Positions 15,605-26,124 of a stretch of DNA of 58,802 nt are shown in pieces. The stretch covers positions 1-58,802 of the forward strand of contig NZ_SSNY01000017.1 in NCBI RefSeq assembly GCF_004801285.1, given 5' to 3'. Origin of the DNA: Ollibium composti (GTDB taxonomy: Bacteria > Pseudomonadota > Alphaproteobacteria > Rhizobiales > Rhizobiaceae). The notes below the pieces were generated by a model, which was given only the letters and a program-made list of their open reading frames with translations, made no database searches and was not told the origin of the DNA. Numbering within the stretch: the stretch's first letter is position 1; each line of letters opens with the position of its first letter. The position numbers were made by a program, and so were the translations under genes.

Positions 15605-17419
15605 ATGGCTCCGCCGCTTCTCAACCTTGCCGGGATAAAACTCACCTTCGGCGGCACGCCGCTGCTCGACGGCGCAGACCTTGCCGCCTCCGCCGGCGAC
15701 AAGATCGCGCTGGTGGGGCGCAACGGATCGGGCAAGTCGACGCTGCTGAAGATCGCCGCCGGGCTGGTCGAGCCGCAGGACGGCGAGGTGTTCCGCCAGC
15801 CGACCGCCACCGTGCGCTACCTGCCGCAGATGCCGGACATGGACGGGTTCGCCAGCGTGCGCGCCTATGTCGAGGCTGGCCTGGGTCCGGCCGACGATCC
15901 GCACCGCGCCACCTACCTGATGGAGCATCTGGGACTGACCGGCGAGGAAAATCCCGCCAGCCTTTCGGGCGGCGAGGCGCGGCGGGCAGCGCTTGCCCGC
16001 GTCATGGCGCCGGAGCCGGACATTCTTTTGCTCGACGAGCCGACCAATCATCTCGACCTGTCGGTTATCGAATGGCTGGAGGAGGAGCTTTCCCGCACCT
16101 CGTCGGCGCTGATCCTGATCTCGCACGACCGGCGGTTTCTCGAGCGCGTCAGCCGCGCCACCGTCTGGCTCGACCGCGGGCAGACGCGTCGCCTCGATCG
16201 CGGCTTCGCGCATTTCGAGGAATGGCGCGACCAGATCCTCGAGGAAGAGGAACGCGAGCAGCACAAGCTCGGCCGCCAGATCGTGCGCGAGGAGCACTGG
16301 CTGCGTTACGGCGTGACCGCCCGGCGCAAGCGCAACATGCGCCGGCTCGGCGAGTTGCAGCAGATGCGCCAGCGCTTCCGCACGCATCGCGGCGCCGAAG
16401 GCACGGCGACGCTGACCGCCAGCGATGCGGCCGAATCCGGGAAGCTGGTGATCGAGGCGAAGAACATCGCCAAGAGTTTCGGCGATCTCGCCGTGGTGAA
16501 GGATTTCTCCACGCGCATCCAGCGCGGCGATCGCGTCGGTTTGGTCGGCCCGAACGGCGCCGGCAAGACGACGGTCCTCAAGATGCTGACCGGCGAACTC
16601 AAGCCCGATGCAGGCACCGTGCGGCTCGGCGTCAACCTGGAGATCGCCACGCTCGACCAGAAGCGCGATGCCGCCGACCCGGACGAGACGCTGGCGCACT
16701 ACCTCACCGACGGGCGCGGCGAGAACCTCGTCGTCAACGGCGAGCAGCGCCACGTCGTCTCCTACATGAAGGATTTCCTGTTCAAGCCGGAGCAGGCGCG
16801 CACGCCGGTGCGCGAGCTTTCCGGCGGCGAGCGGGCGCGGCTGCTGCTGGCGCGGGTGCTGGCGCGGCCGGCCAACCTTCTGGTGCTGGACGAGCCGACC
16901 AACGACCTCGACATGGAGACGCTGGAGCTGTTGCAGGAACTGGTTGCGGGCTTCGCCGGCACGGTGCTGCTGGTCAGCCACGACCGCGATTTCCTCGACC
17001 GCACCGTCACCAGCGTCATCGCGCCCGAGGGCGACGGGCGCTGGGTGGACTATGCCGGCGGCTATTCCGACATGCTGGCGCAGCGCGGCGGCAAGCGGCT
17101 GGACGACCGCAAGACGGCAAAAAAGGCTGATGCCGCGCCGGCGGCGACAAGGGCTGAGCCGGCGGCACCGAAGGCACCGACGAAAAAGCTGTCCTACAAG
17201 CAGCAGTTCGCGTTGGAGAACCTGCCGAAGAAAATCGAGGCCGTGGGCGCCGCCATCTCGCGGCTGGAGGACGCCATCGCCGATCCGGCCTATTACGAGC
17301 GCGATCCGACGGGCTTCCAGAAGACCATCGCCGCGCTCGACAAGGAGCGCACGACGCTGGCGGCGCTCGAGGAAGAGTGGCTGGAGCTGGAGATGCTCAG
17401 GGAAGAATTGGAGGGCTGA
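15605..17419 (+). CDS. uup: ABC-F ATPase, Uup-like
   Basis: A 604-residue protein with two ABC domains and no membrane segments. Domain 1 has GRNGSGKS at 38-45, LSGGEARR and DEPTNHLD; domain 2 has GPNGAGKT, LSGGERAR and DEPTNDLD. A charged linker joins them. The last 80 residues form a predicted coiled coil (from LSYKQQFALENLP onward), the C-terminal domain typical of Uup. ABC-F proteins act on ribosomes, and Uup also influences branched DNA intermediates. GTG 15602 directly before the ATG is an equally possible start. Confidence 0.92.
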   Translation: MAPPLLNLAGIKLTFGGTPLLDGADLAASAGDKIALVGRNGSGKSTLLKIAAGLVEPQDGEVFRQPTATVRYLPQMPDMDGFASVRAYVEAGLGPADDPHRATYLMEHLGLTGEENPASLSGGEARRAALARVMAPEPDILLLDEPTNHLDLSVIEWLEEELSRTSSALILISHDRRFLERVSRATVWLDRGQTRRLDRGFAHFEEWRDQILEEEEREQHKLGRQIVREEHWLRYGVTARRKRNMRRLGELQQMRQRFRTHRGAEGTATLTASDAAESGKLVIEAKNIAKSFGDLAVVKDFSTRIQRGDRVGLVGPNGAGKTTVLKMLTGELKPDAGTVRLGVNLEIATLDQKRDAADPDETLAHYLTDGRGENLVVNGEQRHVVSYMKDFLFKPEQARTPVRELSGGERARLLLARVLARPANLLVLDEPTNDLDMETLELLQELVAGFAGTVLLVSHDRDFLDRTVTSVIAPEGDGRWVDYAGGYSDMLAQRGGKRLDDRKTAKKADAAPAATRAEPAAPKAPTKKLSYKQQFALENLPKKIEAVGAAISRLEDAIADPAYYERDPTGFQKTIAALDKERTTLAALEEEWLELEMLREELEG

Positions 17420-17440
17420 ACACCTCCAATCCCTGCTGTT

Positions 17441-18091
17441 CTACTTGCGGTGGTTGCCGGCGAATGCCGCAGTGACGCCGAGGCCGATGAACACGACCCC
17501 GCTGACATAGCGCTCGAAGCGCAGATAGGCGCGGCTGTGGCGCAGCCGGTCGCCCAGCGTGCCGGCGGCGAAGGCATAGCAGCCGTCGCTGATCAGGCCG
17601 AGCAACGTGAAGACGATGCCGAGGAAGGCGATCTGCATGGCGACGTGCCCACGCCCGACCTCGACGAACTGCGGCAGGAAGGCGAGGAAGAACAGCGCCG
17701 TCTTGGGATTGAGCAGGTTGACGACGAAGCCCTCGCGGAACAGCCGTGCGTGGCTGCGCGGCTTGAGGGCGACGTCGACGTCCGGATTGTCCTCGCGGCT
17801 GAAGATCTTGCGCAGGCCGATCCAGATCAGATAGGCCGCACCGGCATATTTGACGATCGAGAAGGCGATGGCCGAGGACGCCAGCAGCGCCGAAAGGCCG
17901 AGCGAGGCCGCGGCGACATGCACCAGCGTCGCCGAATGGATGCCGAGGTCCGAAACGAAGCCCGCCCTGCGCCCCTGCGCCACCGAACGGGCGACGATAT
18001 AGAGCACCGCCGGGCCGGGAACGACCAGCAGAGCCAAGGCGGCGACGACGAACAGGCCGAGACTGCCGGCGCTCGGGATGACGATGTCCAT
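17441..18091 (-). CDS. LysE-family amino-acid/metabolite exporter
   Basis: A 216-residue inner-membrane protein of the LysE/RhtB family with about six hydrophobic segments. The family signature near the N-terminus (VPGPAVLYIVARSVAQGRRAGF) and the NLLNPKTALFFLAFLPQF segment near the middle are clear. Substrate may be an amino acid or homoserine lactone; the sequence does not decide. I chose ATG 18091, preceded on its strand by GGAGAGG-like purines (CCTCTCCC on the plus strand). It is convergent with uup, 21 bp apart. Confidence 0.9.
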   Translation of the reverse strand: MDIVIPSAGSLGLFVVAALALLVVPGPAVLYIVARSVAQGRRAGFVSDLGIHSATLVHVAAASLGLSALLASSAIAFSIVKYAGAAYLIWIGLRKIFSREDNPDVDVALKPRSHARLFREGFVVNLLNPKTALFFLAFLPQFVEVGRGHVAMQIAFLGIVFTLLGLISDGCYAFAAGTLGDRLRHSRAYLRFERYVSGVVFIGLGVTAAFAGNHRK

Positions 18092-18193
18092 GGGAGAGGC
18101 TCCTCTTCGACCGGTATATCTAAGGCCATGGCCCGGTCGAAGGGAAGTGGCTTGCGCGCGGTATAACCCTGCGTCGTTGTCTTCATGGAGAGA

Positions 18194-18212
18194 TGCGCAT
18201 AGACTATGCGCA
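18194..18212. promoter_or_regulatory. Putative CcdA operator palindrome
   Basis: TGCGCATAG (18194-18202), one base, then CTATGCGCA (18204-18212) make a perfect 9-bp inverted repeat ending 15 bp before the ccdA ATG. Antitoxins of this type autoregulate by binding such palindromes in their promoters. Confidence 0.65.
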
Positions 18213-18227
18213 GATTTGGAGGCAGCC

Positions 18228-18470
18228 ATGCCAAGAGCGTCCACCAATGCGACCCGTCAGGCGGCGAACCTGTCCATCGATGCCAACCTCATGAAGGAAG
18301 CCAAGGGGCTGGACGTCAACATGTCGCGCGCGGCGGAAGCTGGCATTGCCGAGGCTGTCGCCGCCGAAAAGGCGCGGTTGTGGAAGATCGAGAACCGGGC
18401 GGCGATCGAGTCCTGGAACGCGTATGTCGAGGAGCATGGACTTCCGTTGGCGGAATTCCGTCAGTTCTGA
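18228..18470 (+). CDS. ccdA: CcdA-type antitoxin
   Basis: An 80-residue antitoxin. The N-terminal half contains a ribbon-helix-helix-like DNA-binding segment (ANLSIDANLMKEAKGL, then VNMSRAAEAGIAEAV). The C-terminal half (IENRAAIESWNAYVEEHGLP) matches the toxin-neutralising tail of CcdA, including the NAYVEEHG pattern. Its TGA overlaps the ccdB ATG by one base. An upstream palindrome at 18194-18212 is the likely autoregulatory site. The preferred ATG has GGAGG seven bases upstream; the longer frame from 18078 is unlikely. Confidence 0.93.
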   Translation: MPRASTNATRQAANLSIDANLMKEAKGLDVNMSRAAEAGIAEAVAAEKARLWKIENRAAIESWNAYVEEHGLPLAEFRQF

Positions 18471-18769
18471 TGGCGCACTACGAGGTTTTTTCCGGTCCGA
18501 TCGAAGGCAGTTATCTGCTCGATGTACAAACCGACCTGATCGACCGCATGACGACGCGAATGGTTGTACCGCTGCTGCCCGTCGAAGCGACGCCGCCGCC
18601 GGTAAAAAAATTGCATCCGGTCTTCGAGATCGGCGGGCACAGGCTGGTCATGGCCACTCATCTCATGGCCGCGGTGCCGACGGCGGAATTGAAGGAAAGC
18701 CGCTTCAGCCTGTCAAAGCATCACGACGAGATCGTCGCGGCGCTGGACATGCTGTTCCACGGGTTCTAA
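18470..18769 (+). CDS. ccdB: CcdB-type gyrase toxin
   Basis: A 99-residue CcdB toxin, which poisons DNA gyrase through its GyrA subunit. Family features are the N-terminal YEVF strand, LLDVQTDLID and TRMVVPLLP, and the C-terminal helix (ISLSKH-like FSLSKHHDEIVAALDMLFHGF) whose last residues contact gyrase in the F-plasmid homologue (ending W-G-I there). Here the end is HGF. It follows ccdA with a one-base overlap. No plasmid or phage genes lie nearby, so it is a chromosomal copy between a LysE exporter and a hypothetical gene. Confidence 0.93.
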   Translation: MAHYEVFSGPIEGSYLLDVQTDLIDRMTTRMVVPLLPVEATPPPVKKLHPVFEIGGHRLVMATHLMAAVPTAELKESRFSLSKHHDEIVAALDMLFHGF

Positions 18770-18776
18770 ACGGCAC

Positions 18777-20435
18777 TCACCCCGACGATTTGGCCTGCCA
18801 GGCCTTGAGCGCTTCGTCGAACACCTTTTCGCCGGGGATGCCCTTTTCCATCGTCAGCAAAGCGCGGCGGCCGGATTTGTAGACGACGGGAATGTCGATC
18901 CAGTCCTGGTTGCGCAGCAGCGTCAGGTTGGCGTTCTCGTCGGCCTTGGTGTCGTTGAGCGCGACGAGGAAGAAGCCGTCGGCGATCTTGGCCGGGATGC
19001 CGATCAGCGGGCTGCCGGCTTCCTGTTCCGTGCCCTTCATGGCGATGCGCAGCACGTTGTCGATGCCGCCGCCCTCGAAACCGTCGGGGGTGAGGAAGAT
19101 CATCTCGACGATGTGGCTGGCCGGCAGCGTCTGGTCGGCGTTGCGGCGGATGGTCATGCGGAGCTGCACGTTCTTTCCGGGGATGGTCGCCTCGGCGCGG
19201 ATGGCCGGCTCGGGCGGGGCGTCGCCGCCGGGCGATTCCTGAACCAGCGACCAGACGATGTTGCCGGGTTCGGCCGAACCTTCGGCGGAAGCGGTGCGCT
19301 CCTCGTAGAAGATCGCCTTCTGGCCGACCGGCAGGGCGGTTTCGGATGAAGCGGTGGCCGGCGGCGGTGTCGTCTCGGCGGCCGGCGGGTTGGCCGCAGC
19401 CGTCGGCGGGGCGTCCGGCGCCGGCTCACCGGCCGCCGGCGTGGCCGGGGTCGCGGCGGAAGGCGCGGTGACGGGCGGCGTGGTCAGCGCGACCACCGAC
19501 GTGCCTTCGCCGATGCTGCTGGCGCCGCCGGCCGGACCGGGATCGGTCTCCTTGCCTTCGGGCGTCAGGCGCTGGGTGAATTTCTGCGGTTCGCTTGTTT
19601 CGCCGCCGTTCGCCGGCGGCGTCTCGGCGGGCTTGGCGGCCGCTGTCTCCGCCGGCTTGGCTGGCGGCGTCTCGGCCGGCTTGTCGCTCGCCGCGACCTC
19701 GGTCTTGCCGAGGCCGAGCATGTCCTTGAAGGCATCCTTGTTCAGCCAGACGCCATAGCCGCCGCCAGCGATCAGTAGGAGCGCCACGACGGCGGCGATC
19801 AGTCCTCCATAGCCGCGCCGGCGCTCGCCGTCGTCGCCGGCCAGCATGTCGGCGGTCGTATCGGCGACGGCGGGAAAGGTTTCATCGGCCCTGTTTGCGG
19901 ACGGGTCGTCGAACGGAGGAAGAGGGTCGACCGCGGACGGCTTGTGGGCAGCAGAGCCGGTCCCGCCGTTGGGCGTGGTCTGGGCCTGCTTGGCCACCGA
20001 GACCTCGGTGGCGGCGGATTTGCGCCAATCCGCCTCGGTCGGCGTCGTCTTCGGCCGCGCTGTCTCGGAAGCAGGTTGCGGCGGCTGCCAGGCCGGCTCG
20101 GTGCGGGTGGTGGCCGGTGCCGTCGTCGGCTGCGGCCTGACATGGTTGGGCTGGTTCTTGTTGCGGTCGATGGAGGAGAAGATGTTCTCCAGTTCCGCCA
20201 GCGGGTCGCTGGCCGGCGGAGCGGGCTTGGCGTAGCCGCTCTCGACGGTCGCGATGGCGTCCTCCAGCGTCCGCTTCTGGCGTTCAGCCACCGCGGCCGG
20301 CGGCGGCGGGTTGATGGCGGCCAGCTTGGCGGCGATGGTGGAACGGGCCTTGTCGTAGACCTTGGCGCGCACCTCCGGCGTCGTCTCGCCGAGCCCGTCG
20401 AGCGTCTTCCTCAGAACCGCAACGAAATCTGCCAT
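18777..20435 (-). CDS. Membrane-anchored protein with Pro/Ala-rich linkers, unknown function
   Basis: A 552-residue protein. The first 200 residues are soluble and helical at the start (MADFVAVLRKTLDGLGETTP), then become rich in Pro, Ala and Thr. One membrane helix lies near residues 212-232 (GLIAAVVALLLIAGGGYGVW). A second low-complexity stretch rich in AAKPAE-type repeats follows. A folded C-terminal domain of about 180 residues starts near VGQKAIFYEE. The likely layout is cytoplasmic N-terminus and periplasmic C-domain. Related proteins occur beside purA in rhizobia, but I know no function. It overlaps nothing and is convergent with ccdB, 7 bp apart. Confidence 0.85.
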   Translation of the reverse strand: MADFVAVLRKTLDGLGETTPEVRAKVYDKARSTIAAKLAAINPPPPAAVAERQKRTLEDAIATVESGYAKPAPPASDPLAELENIFSSIDRNKNQPNHVRPQPTTAPATTRTEPAWQPPQPASETARPKTTPTEADWRKSAATEVSVAKQAQTTPNGGTGSAAHKPSAVDPLPPFDDPSANRADETFPAVADTTADMLAGDDGERRRGYGGLIAAVVALLLIAGGGYGVWLNKDAFKDMLGLGKTEVAASDKPAETPPAKPAETAAAKPAETPPANGGETSEPQKFTQRLTPEGKETDPGPAGGASSIGEGTSVVALTTPPVTAPSAATPATPAAGEPAPDAPPTAAANPPAAETTPPPATASSETALPVGQKAIFYEERTASAEGSAEPGNIVWSLVQESPGGDAPPEPAIRAEATIPGKNVQLRMTIRRNADQTLPASHIVEMIFLTPDGFEGGGIDNVLRIAMKGTEQEAGSPLIGIPAKIADGFFLVALNDTKADENANLTLLRNQDWIDIPVVYKSGRRALLTMEKGIPGEKVFDEALKAWQAKSSG

Positions 20436-20509
20436 GCTTCAAACGAACCTGTCTTGCTCCGGGCCGAATCCCCGCAAATCAGCCGCCTTGCCCGGAAAGG
20501 GGGTCATAA

Positions 20510-21808
<1,299 letters not shown>

Positions 21809-22018
21809 AGTTGTTTCCTTCGCACACGAGAATGCCGGAGCCGACGCCGGCGGAACGATGAAATTTCAAGCCTCTATAACCGCAACGGCGGCGCCATGCG
21901 ACCCTTCTTTGGCGCGACGGCGACGGGCAGGTACAACAAATTCCGGGCCGCGCATCATTTACTTGGGCGGGCGGGCGCCATAGCCACGTCGCTGACGCGA
22001 ATCCATGCGAGCAGCCCG

Positions 22019-22918
22019 ATGCACCGCAAGGCCTACATCCTGCTTCTGGCGACGATGCTGTTCTGGGCCGGCAACGCGGTCGCCGGCAAGCTGGCGGTCG
22101 GCCACATCTCGCCGATGCTTCTGTCCGGCCTACGCTGGATGCTGGTCATCCCGCTGCTGGCGGCGCTCGGCCATCGCCACCTGGCGGCGGACTGGCCGGT
22201 GCTCAGGCCGCGCCTGTGGCTCCTGATGTTCCTCGGCTTTCTCGGTTTCACCGTCTTCAGCGTGGCGATGTACGGAGCACTCCTCTACACCACCGCCACC
22301 AATGTCAGCATTGAGCAGGGCGGCATGCCGGTGTTCGTGTTCGCCGCCTCCTTCGTGCTGTTCGGCACCCGCACGCGGCCGGCGCAATTCGTCGGCTTCG
22401 TGCTGTCCTTCGCCGGCGTCGCCGTCACCGCCATCCATGGCGACATCCACCGATTGATCCATCTCGACGTCAACTTCGGCGACGCCCTGATGCTGCTCGC
22501 CGTCGTCGCCTACGGCATCTACACCGCCGCCATCAAGGCGCGGCCGCAGGTCCACTGGATGAGCCTGATGACGGTGCTGTGCCTGGGCGCTTCGCTCGGC
22601 GCCGTGCCCTTCATCGCGGCGGAAGCGGCGGCCGGCGCGACGATCCTGCCCGACGCGACTGGCCTTGCCATCATCGTCTATGTCGTCGTCTTCCCGTCAC
22701 TGGCCGGGCAGGCGCTCTACATCCGCGCCGTCGAGCTGATCGGCGCCAACCGCGCCGGCCTGTTCATCAATTTCCTGCCGCTGTGGGGCGTGGTGCTGTC
22801 GGTGCTGATCCTCGGCGAAGCCTTCGAGCCCTATCACGCGCTGGCCTTGCTTCTGGTGCTGGCCGGCGTGGTCCTGGCCGAATACAGCGGCCGCAAGGCG
22901 GCGGCGCTGGCGACGTGA
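22019..22918 (+). CDS. DMT-superfamily (EamA) transporter
   Basis: A 299-residue inner-membrane protein with about ten hydrophobic helices and two EamA repeats, the first near residues 8-135 and the second near 150-285. This is the usual drug/metabolite transporter layout. Substrate is unknown. The start at ATG 22019 places the first helix (ILLLATMLFWAGNAVAGKLA) right after a basic MHRKA. It is divergent from purA and tail-to-tail with serA, 58 bp apart. Confidence 0.9.
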   Translation: MHRKAYILLLATMLFWAGNAVAGKLAVGHISPMLLSGLRWMLVIPLLAALGHRHLAADWPVLRPRLWLLMFLGFLGFTVFSVAMYGALLYTTATNVSIEQGGMPVFVFAASFVLFGTRTRPAQFVGFVLSFAGVAVTAIHGDIHRLIHLDVNFGDALMLLAVVAYGIYTAAIKARPQVHWMSLMTVLCLGASLGAVPFIAAEAAAGATILPDATGLAIIVYVVVFPSLAGQALYIRAVELIGANRAGLFINFLPLWGVVLSVLILGEAFEPYHALALLLVLAGVVLAEYSGRKAAALAT

Positions 22919-22976
22919 ACCGCTTCGCCTGAGCCGCTCCGGTTTTCCCAACCGGGTGTTCCGTGCCTGCGCCGCC

Positions 22977-24575
22977 TCAAATCTCGCCGACGTCGAACTG
23001 CAACCGTTTCGCCGAATCGATCGACGCGTTGGCGCGCACCTCGGCCAGCAGCTTCTCGGGGAAGGGGGCGTCGAGGTAGAGGAGCGCGATGGCGTCGCCG
23101 CCCGGGCGGTCGCGGCCGAGCTGGAAGTTGGCGATGTTGACGCCGTTCTGGCCGCACAGCGTGCCGAGCATGCCGATGATGCCGGGCGCATCCGCATTGG
23201 TGGTGTAGAGCATGTGGCGGCCGACCTCGGCGTCGAGGTTGATGCCCTTGATCTGGATGAAGCGCGGCTTGCCGTCGGAGAAGCAGGTGCCGGCGATGGC
23301 ACGCGTCATGTGCTCGGTCTTCACCGTCAGCTTGATGTAGCCGTCGAACACGCCTGATTTGTCGCGCTTGACCTCGGCGACGATGATGCCGCGTTCCTTC
23401 ACCATGATCGGCGCCGATACCATGTTGACGTCGGACACCTGCGGCCGGATCAGGCCGGCAAGGGCGGCCGAGATGAGCGCGCGCGTGTTCATCTGCGCGG
23501 TCGAGCCGTCGAACAGGATCTCGACCTCCTTGATCGGGTCTTCCGTCACCTGGCCGACGAAGGCGCCGAGCACTTCGGCCAGCTTGACGAACGGCTTCAG
23601 GCGGGGCGCTTCCTCGGCGGTGATGGAGGGCATGTTGATGGCGTTGGAGACGGCGCCCTTGATGAGATAGTCCGCCATCTGCTCGGCGATCTGCAGGGCG
23701 ACGTTTTCCTGCGCCTCCGAGGTCGAGGCACCGAGATGCGGCGTGGCCACGACGTTTTCCAGCCCGAACAGGGCGTTCTCGGTCGCGGGCTCCGTCTCGA
23801 ACACGTCGATGCCGGCGCCGGCCACCTTGCCGCTCTTCAATGCCGCGACCAGGTCGGCCTCGACGATCAGCCCGCCGCGCGCGCAGTTGATGATGCGCAC
23901 CCCGTCCTTCATCCTGGAGATAGCCTCGGCATTGATGATGCCTCTCGTCTTGTCGGTCATCGGCGTGTGCAGGGTGATGAAGTCGGAGCGGGCGAAAAGC
24001 TCGTCCAGTTCGACCTTCTCGACGCCGAGTTCCTCGGCGCGCTTGTCCGACAGGAAGGGGTCGAAGGCGATGACGTGCATCTTCAGGCCGATGCCGCGCG
24101 TTGCGACGATGGAGCCGATGTTGCCGCAGCCGACGACGCCGAGCGTCTTGCCGGTGATCTCGACGCCCATGAAGCGGTTCTTTTCCCATTTGCCGGCCTG
24201 GGTCGATGCGTTCGCCTCGGGGATCTGGCGCGCGAGCGCGAAGATCATGGCGACCGCGTGTTCGGCGGTGGTGATGGAATTGCCGAAGGGCGTGTTCATG
24301 ACGATGATGCCGCGCCGCGAGGCGGCCGGGATGTCGACATTGTCGACGCCAATGCCGGCACGGCCGATCACCTTCAGCTTCGTCGCGGCGGCGATCAGCT
24401 TTTCGGTGACCTTGGTGGCGGAGCGGATGGCGAGACCGTCATAGTCGGCGATCTTCGCCAGCAGGGCGTCCTTATCCTTGCCGAGATCGGGCAAATAGTC
24501 GACCTCGACGCCGCGATCCTTGAAGATCTGCACGGCAGTGGGGGAGAGTTTGTCGGAAACGAGTACGCGGGGCAT
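22977..24575 (-). CDS. serA: D-3-phosphoglycerate dehydrogenase
   Basis: A 532-residue SerA of the long class, catalysing the first step of serine synthesis (3-phosphoglycerate to 3-phosphohydroxypyruvate, NAD-linked). The substrate and nucleotide domains show GRAGIGVDNVD, the Rossmann GxGxxG in GVVGCGNIGS, and the His/Glu catalytic pair (HTPMTD.., HLGAST). An intervening domain and a C-terminal ACT domain (about 455-530) follow, the latter a site for serine feedback in this family. serC lies 191 bp upstream on the same strand, and a REP-like repeat fills the gap. Confidence 0.97.
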   Translation of the reverse strand: MPRVLVSDKLSPTAVQIFKDRGVEVDYLPDLGKDKDALLAKIADYDGLAIRSATKVTEKLIAAATKLKVIGRAGIGVDNVDIPAASRRGIIVMNTPFGNSITTAEHAVAMIFALARQIPEANASTQAGKWEKNRFMGVEITGKTLGVVGCGNIGSIVATRGIGLKMHVIAFDPFLSDKRAEELGVEKVELDELFARSDFITLHTPMTDKTRGIINAEAISRMKDGVRIINCARGGLIVEADLVAALKSGKVAGAGIDVFETEPATENALFGLENVVATPHLGASTSEAQENVALQIAEQMADYLIKGAVSNAINMPSITAEEAPRLKPFVKLAEVLGAFVGQVTEDPIKEVEILFDGSTAQMNTRALISAALAGLIRPQVSDVNMVSAPIMVKERGIIVAEVKRDKSGVFDGYIKLTVKTEHMTRAIAGTCFSDGKPRFIQIKGINLDAEVGRHMLYTTNADAPGIIGMLGTLCGQNGVNIANFQLGRDRPGGDAIALLYLDAPFPEKLLAEVRANASIDSAKRLQFDVGEI

Positions 24576-24624
24576 GGGTGTGATCCTTGGAAAAGGTCGT
24601 GGATTGTCTTGAAGCGTTGGCGCT

Positions 24625-24744
24625 GCCCCTCATCCGCCATTCTTCCTTCTCCCCGTGAACGGGGAGAAGGAAGAATGGCGGCCTTGCGACTGTCTTTCCT
24701 CGCCCCGTTTACGGGGAGAGGATGCCGGCAGGCAGGTGAGGGGC
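24625..24744. repeat. REP-like palindromic element, family A copy 3
   Basis: A 120-bp copy bounded by GCCCCTCA and TGAGGGGC, with CTCCCCGTGAACGGGGAG and CCCCGTTTACGGGGAGAG inside. It lies between serC and serA in the same orientation relative to transcription as the other two copies. It is non-coding. Confidence 0.9.
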
Positions 24745-24766
24745 GGCGCCGACATTGCTGATCGTG

Positions 24767-25942
24767 TCAGGCAGCAGCCTTCAGCGTCGCCTTCTGGGCG
24801 GCAAACGCCCAGTCGAGCCATGGCAGCAGCGCTTCGATATCCGCCGTCTCGACGGTGGCGCCGCACCAGATGCGCAGGCCGGGCGGGGCGTCGCGATAAT
24901 GACCGATATCGTAGGCGACGCCTTCCTTGTCGAGTGCTGAAACCAGACCCTTGGCAAAGGCCGCCTGGCCGTCGGCGTCGAAGGCGGTCACGTCCGGATC
25001 GACGATGGACAGGCAGACCGAGGTGTTGGAGCGCGTCGCCGGGTCGGCGGCCAGATGGCCGAGCCAGGGCGATTTTTCGACGAAGCGGACGATGGCGGCG
25101 GCGTTGGCGTCGGCGCGGGCGACCAGCGCATCCAGCCCGCCGATGCCCTTCGCCCAGGTAAGCGCGTCGAGATAGTCCTCAACGCAGAGCATCGACGGCG
25201 TGTTGATCGTCTCGCCCTTGAAGATGCCCTCGATCAGCTTGCCGTTCGAGGTCAGGCGGAAGATCTTCGGCAGCGGCCAGGCCGGCTTGTAGCTCTCCAG
25301 CCGCGCGACGGCGCGCGGCGACAGGATCAGCATGCCGTGTGCGCCTTCGCCGCCCAGAACCTTCTGCCAGGAGAAGGTGACGACATCGAGTTTCTGGAAA
25401 TCCAGCCGCTGCGCGAAAGCGGCCGAGGTGGCATCGCAGATGGTTAGGCCGGCGCGATCACTTGGAATGAAATCGCCATTGGGTACGCGCACACCGGAGG
25501 TGGTACCGTTCCAGGTGAAGACCACGTCGCGGTCGAAATCGATCTGCTTCAGGTCCGGCAATTCGCCGTAGGGCGCTTCGATCCGGCGCACGTCCGGCAG
25601 CTTCAGTTGCTTGACCACGTCGGTGATCCAGCCGGCGCCGAACGATTCCCAGGCGACCATGTCGACGCCGCGTTCGCCCAGAAGCGACCACAGCGCCATC
25701 TCGACGGCGCCGGTGTCGGAGGCCGGCACGATGCCGATGCGGTAATCCGCCGGCACCTGAAGCACCTCGCGGGTCAGGCTGATCGCCTGCTCCAATTTGG
25801 CCTTGCCGATTTTGGCGCGATGGGAACGGCCGAGCGCGGCATCCTTCAGCGCCTCGACCGACCAGCCGGGGCGTTTCGCGCAGGGACCTGAGGAAAAATT
25901 GGGGTTCGCCGGACGGAGTCCGGGCTTGGGAAGCGTCGTCAT
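24767..25942 (-). CDS. serC: Phosphoserine aminotransferase
   Basis: A 391-residue class-V PLP-dependent aminotransferase that converts 3-phosphohydroxypyruvate and glutamate to phosphoserine. It is of the alphaproteobacterial type starting KPGLRPANPNFSSGPCAKRP. The PLP lysine is in FSWQKVLGGEGAHG. It is the first gene of a serC-serA pair encoding two consecutive steps of serine synthesis. A leader with two hairpins precedes it. Confidence 0.96.
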   Translation of the reverse strand: MTTLPKPGLRPANPNFSSGPCAKRPGWSVEALKDAALGRSHRAKIGKAKLEQAISLTREVLQVPADYRIGIVPASDTGAVEMALWSLLGERGVDMVAWESFGAGWITDVVKQLKLPDVRRIEAPYGELPDLKQIDFDRDVVFTWNGTTSGVRVPNGDFIPSDRAGLTICDATSAAFAQRLDFQKLDVVTFSWQKVLGGEGAHGMLILSPRAVARLESYKPAWPLPKIFRLTSNGKLIEGIFKGETINTPSMLCVEDYLDALTWAKGIGGLDALVARADANAAAIVRFVEKSPWLGHLAADPATRSNTSVCLSIVDPDVTAFDADGQAAFAKGLVSALDKEGVAYDIGHYRDAPPGLRIWCGATVETADIEALLPWLDWAFAAQKATLKAAA

Positions 25943-25948
25943 CGTGGT

Positions 25949-25986
25949 CTATCCTTCCAGATAGTAAGCCCCTCGTTGGGGAGGGG
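25949..25986 (-). promoter_or_regulatory. Two-hairpin leader of serC (serC-motif candidate)
   Basis: On the minus strand CCCCTC pairs with GAGGGG (25986-25969), and CTATC pairs with GATAG (25964-25949). The second hairpin encloses the GGAAGGA ribosome site of serC, whose ATG is seven bases further. A two-hairpin RNA called the serC motif is known upstream of serC in alphaproteobacteria; I cannot test the fit to its consensus here. Confidence 0.4.
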
Positions 25987-26079
25987 TGGCCCACGGACGG
26001 CGATATGCCTGGCGACCTACGGCGTCAAGAGGAAAGTTTCTGTCGCAGGCGGAATGGTTTTCTAAAATGCAGAAACGCA

Positions 26080-26103
26080 AACGGCGGGCCTGAGCCCGCC
26101 GTT
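26080..26103 (-). terminator. Intrinsic terminator after the outer-membrane protein gene
   Basis: AACGGCGGGC pairs with GCCCGCCGTT around a four-base loop, followed on the minus strand by TGCGTTTCTGC. It begins 22 bp past the stop codon of the barrel protein. The T-run is imperfect. Confidence 0.75.
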
Positions 26104-26124
26104 GAAATCAACCGAAGCGTTTGC

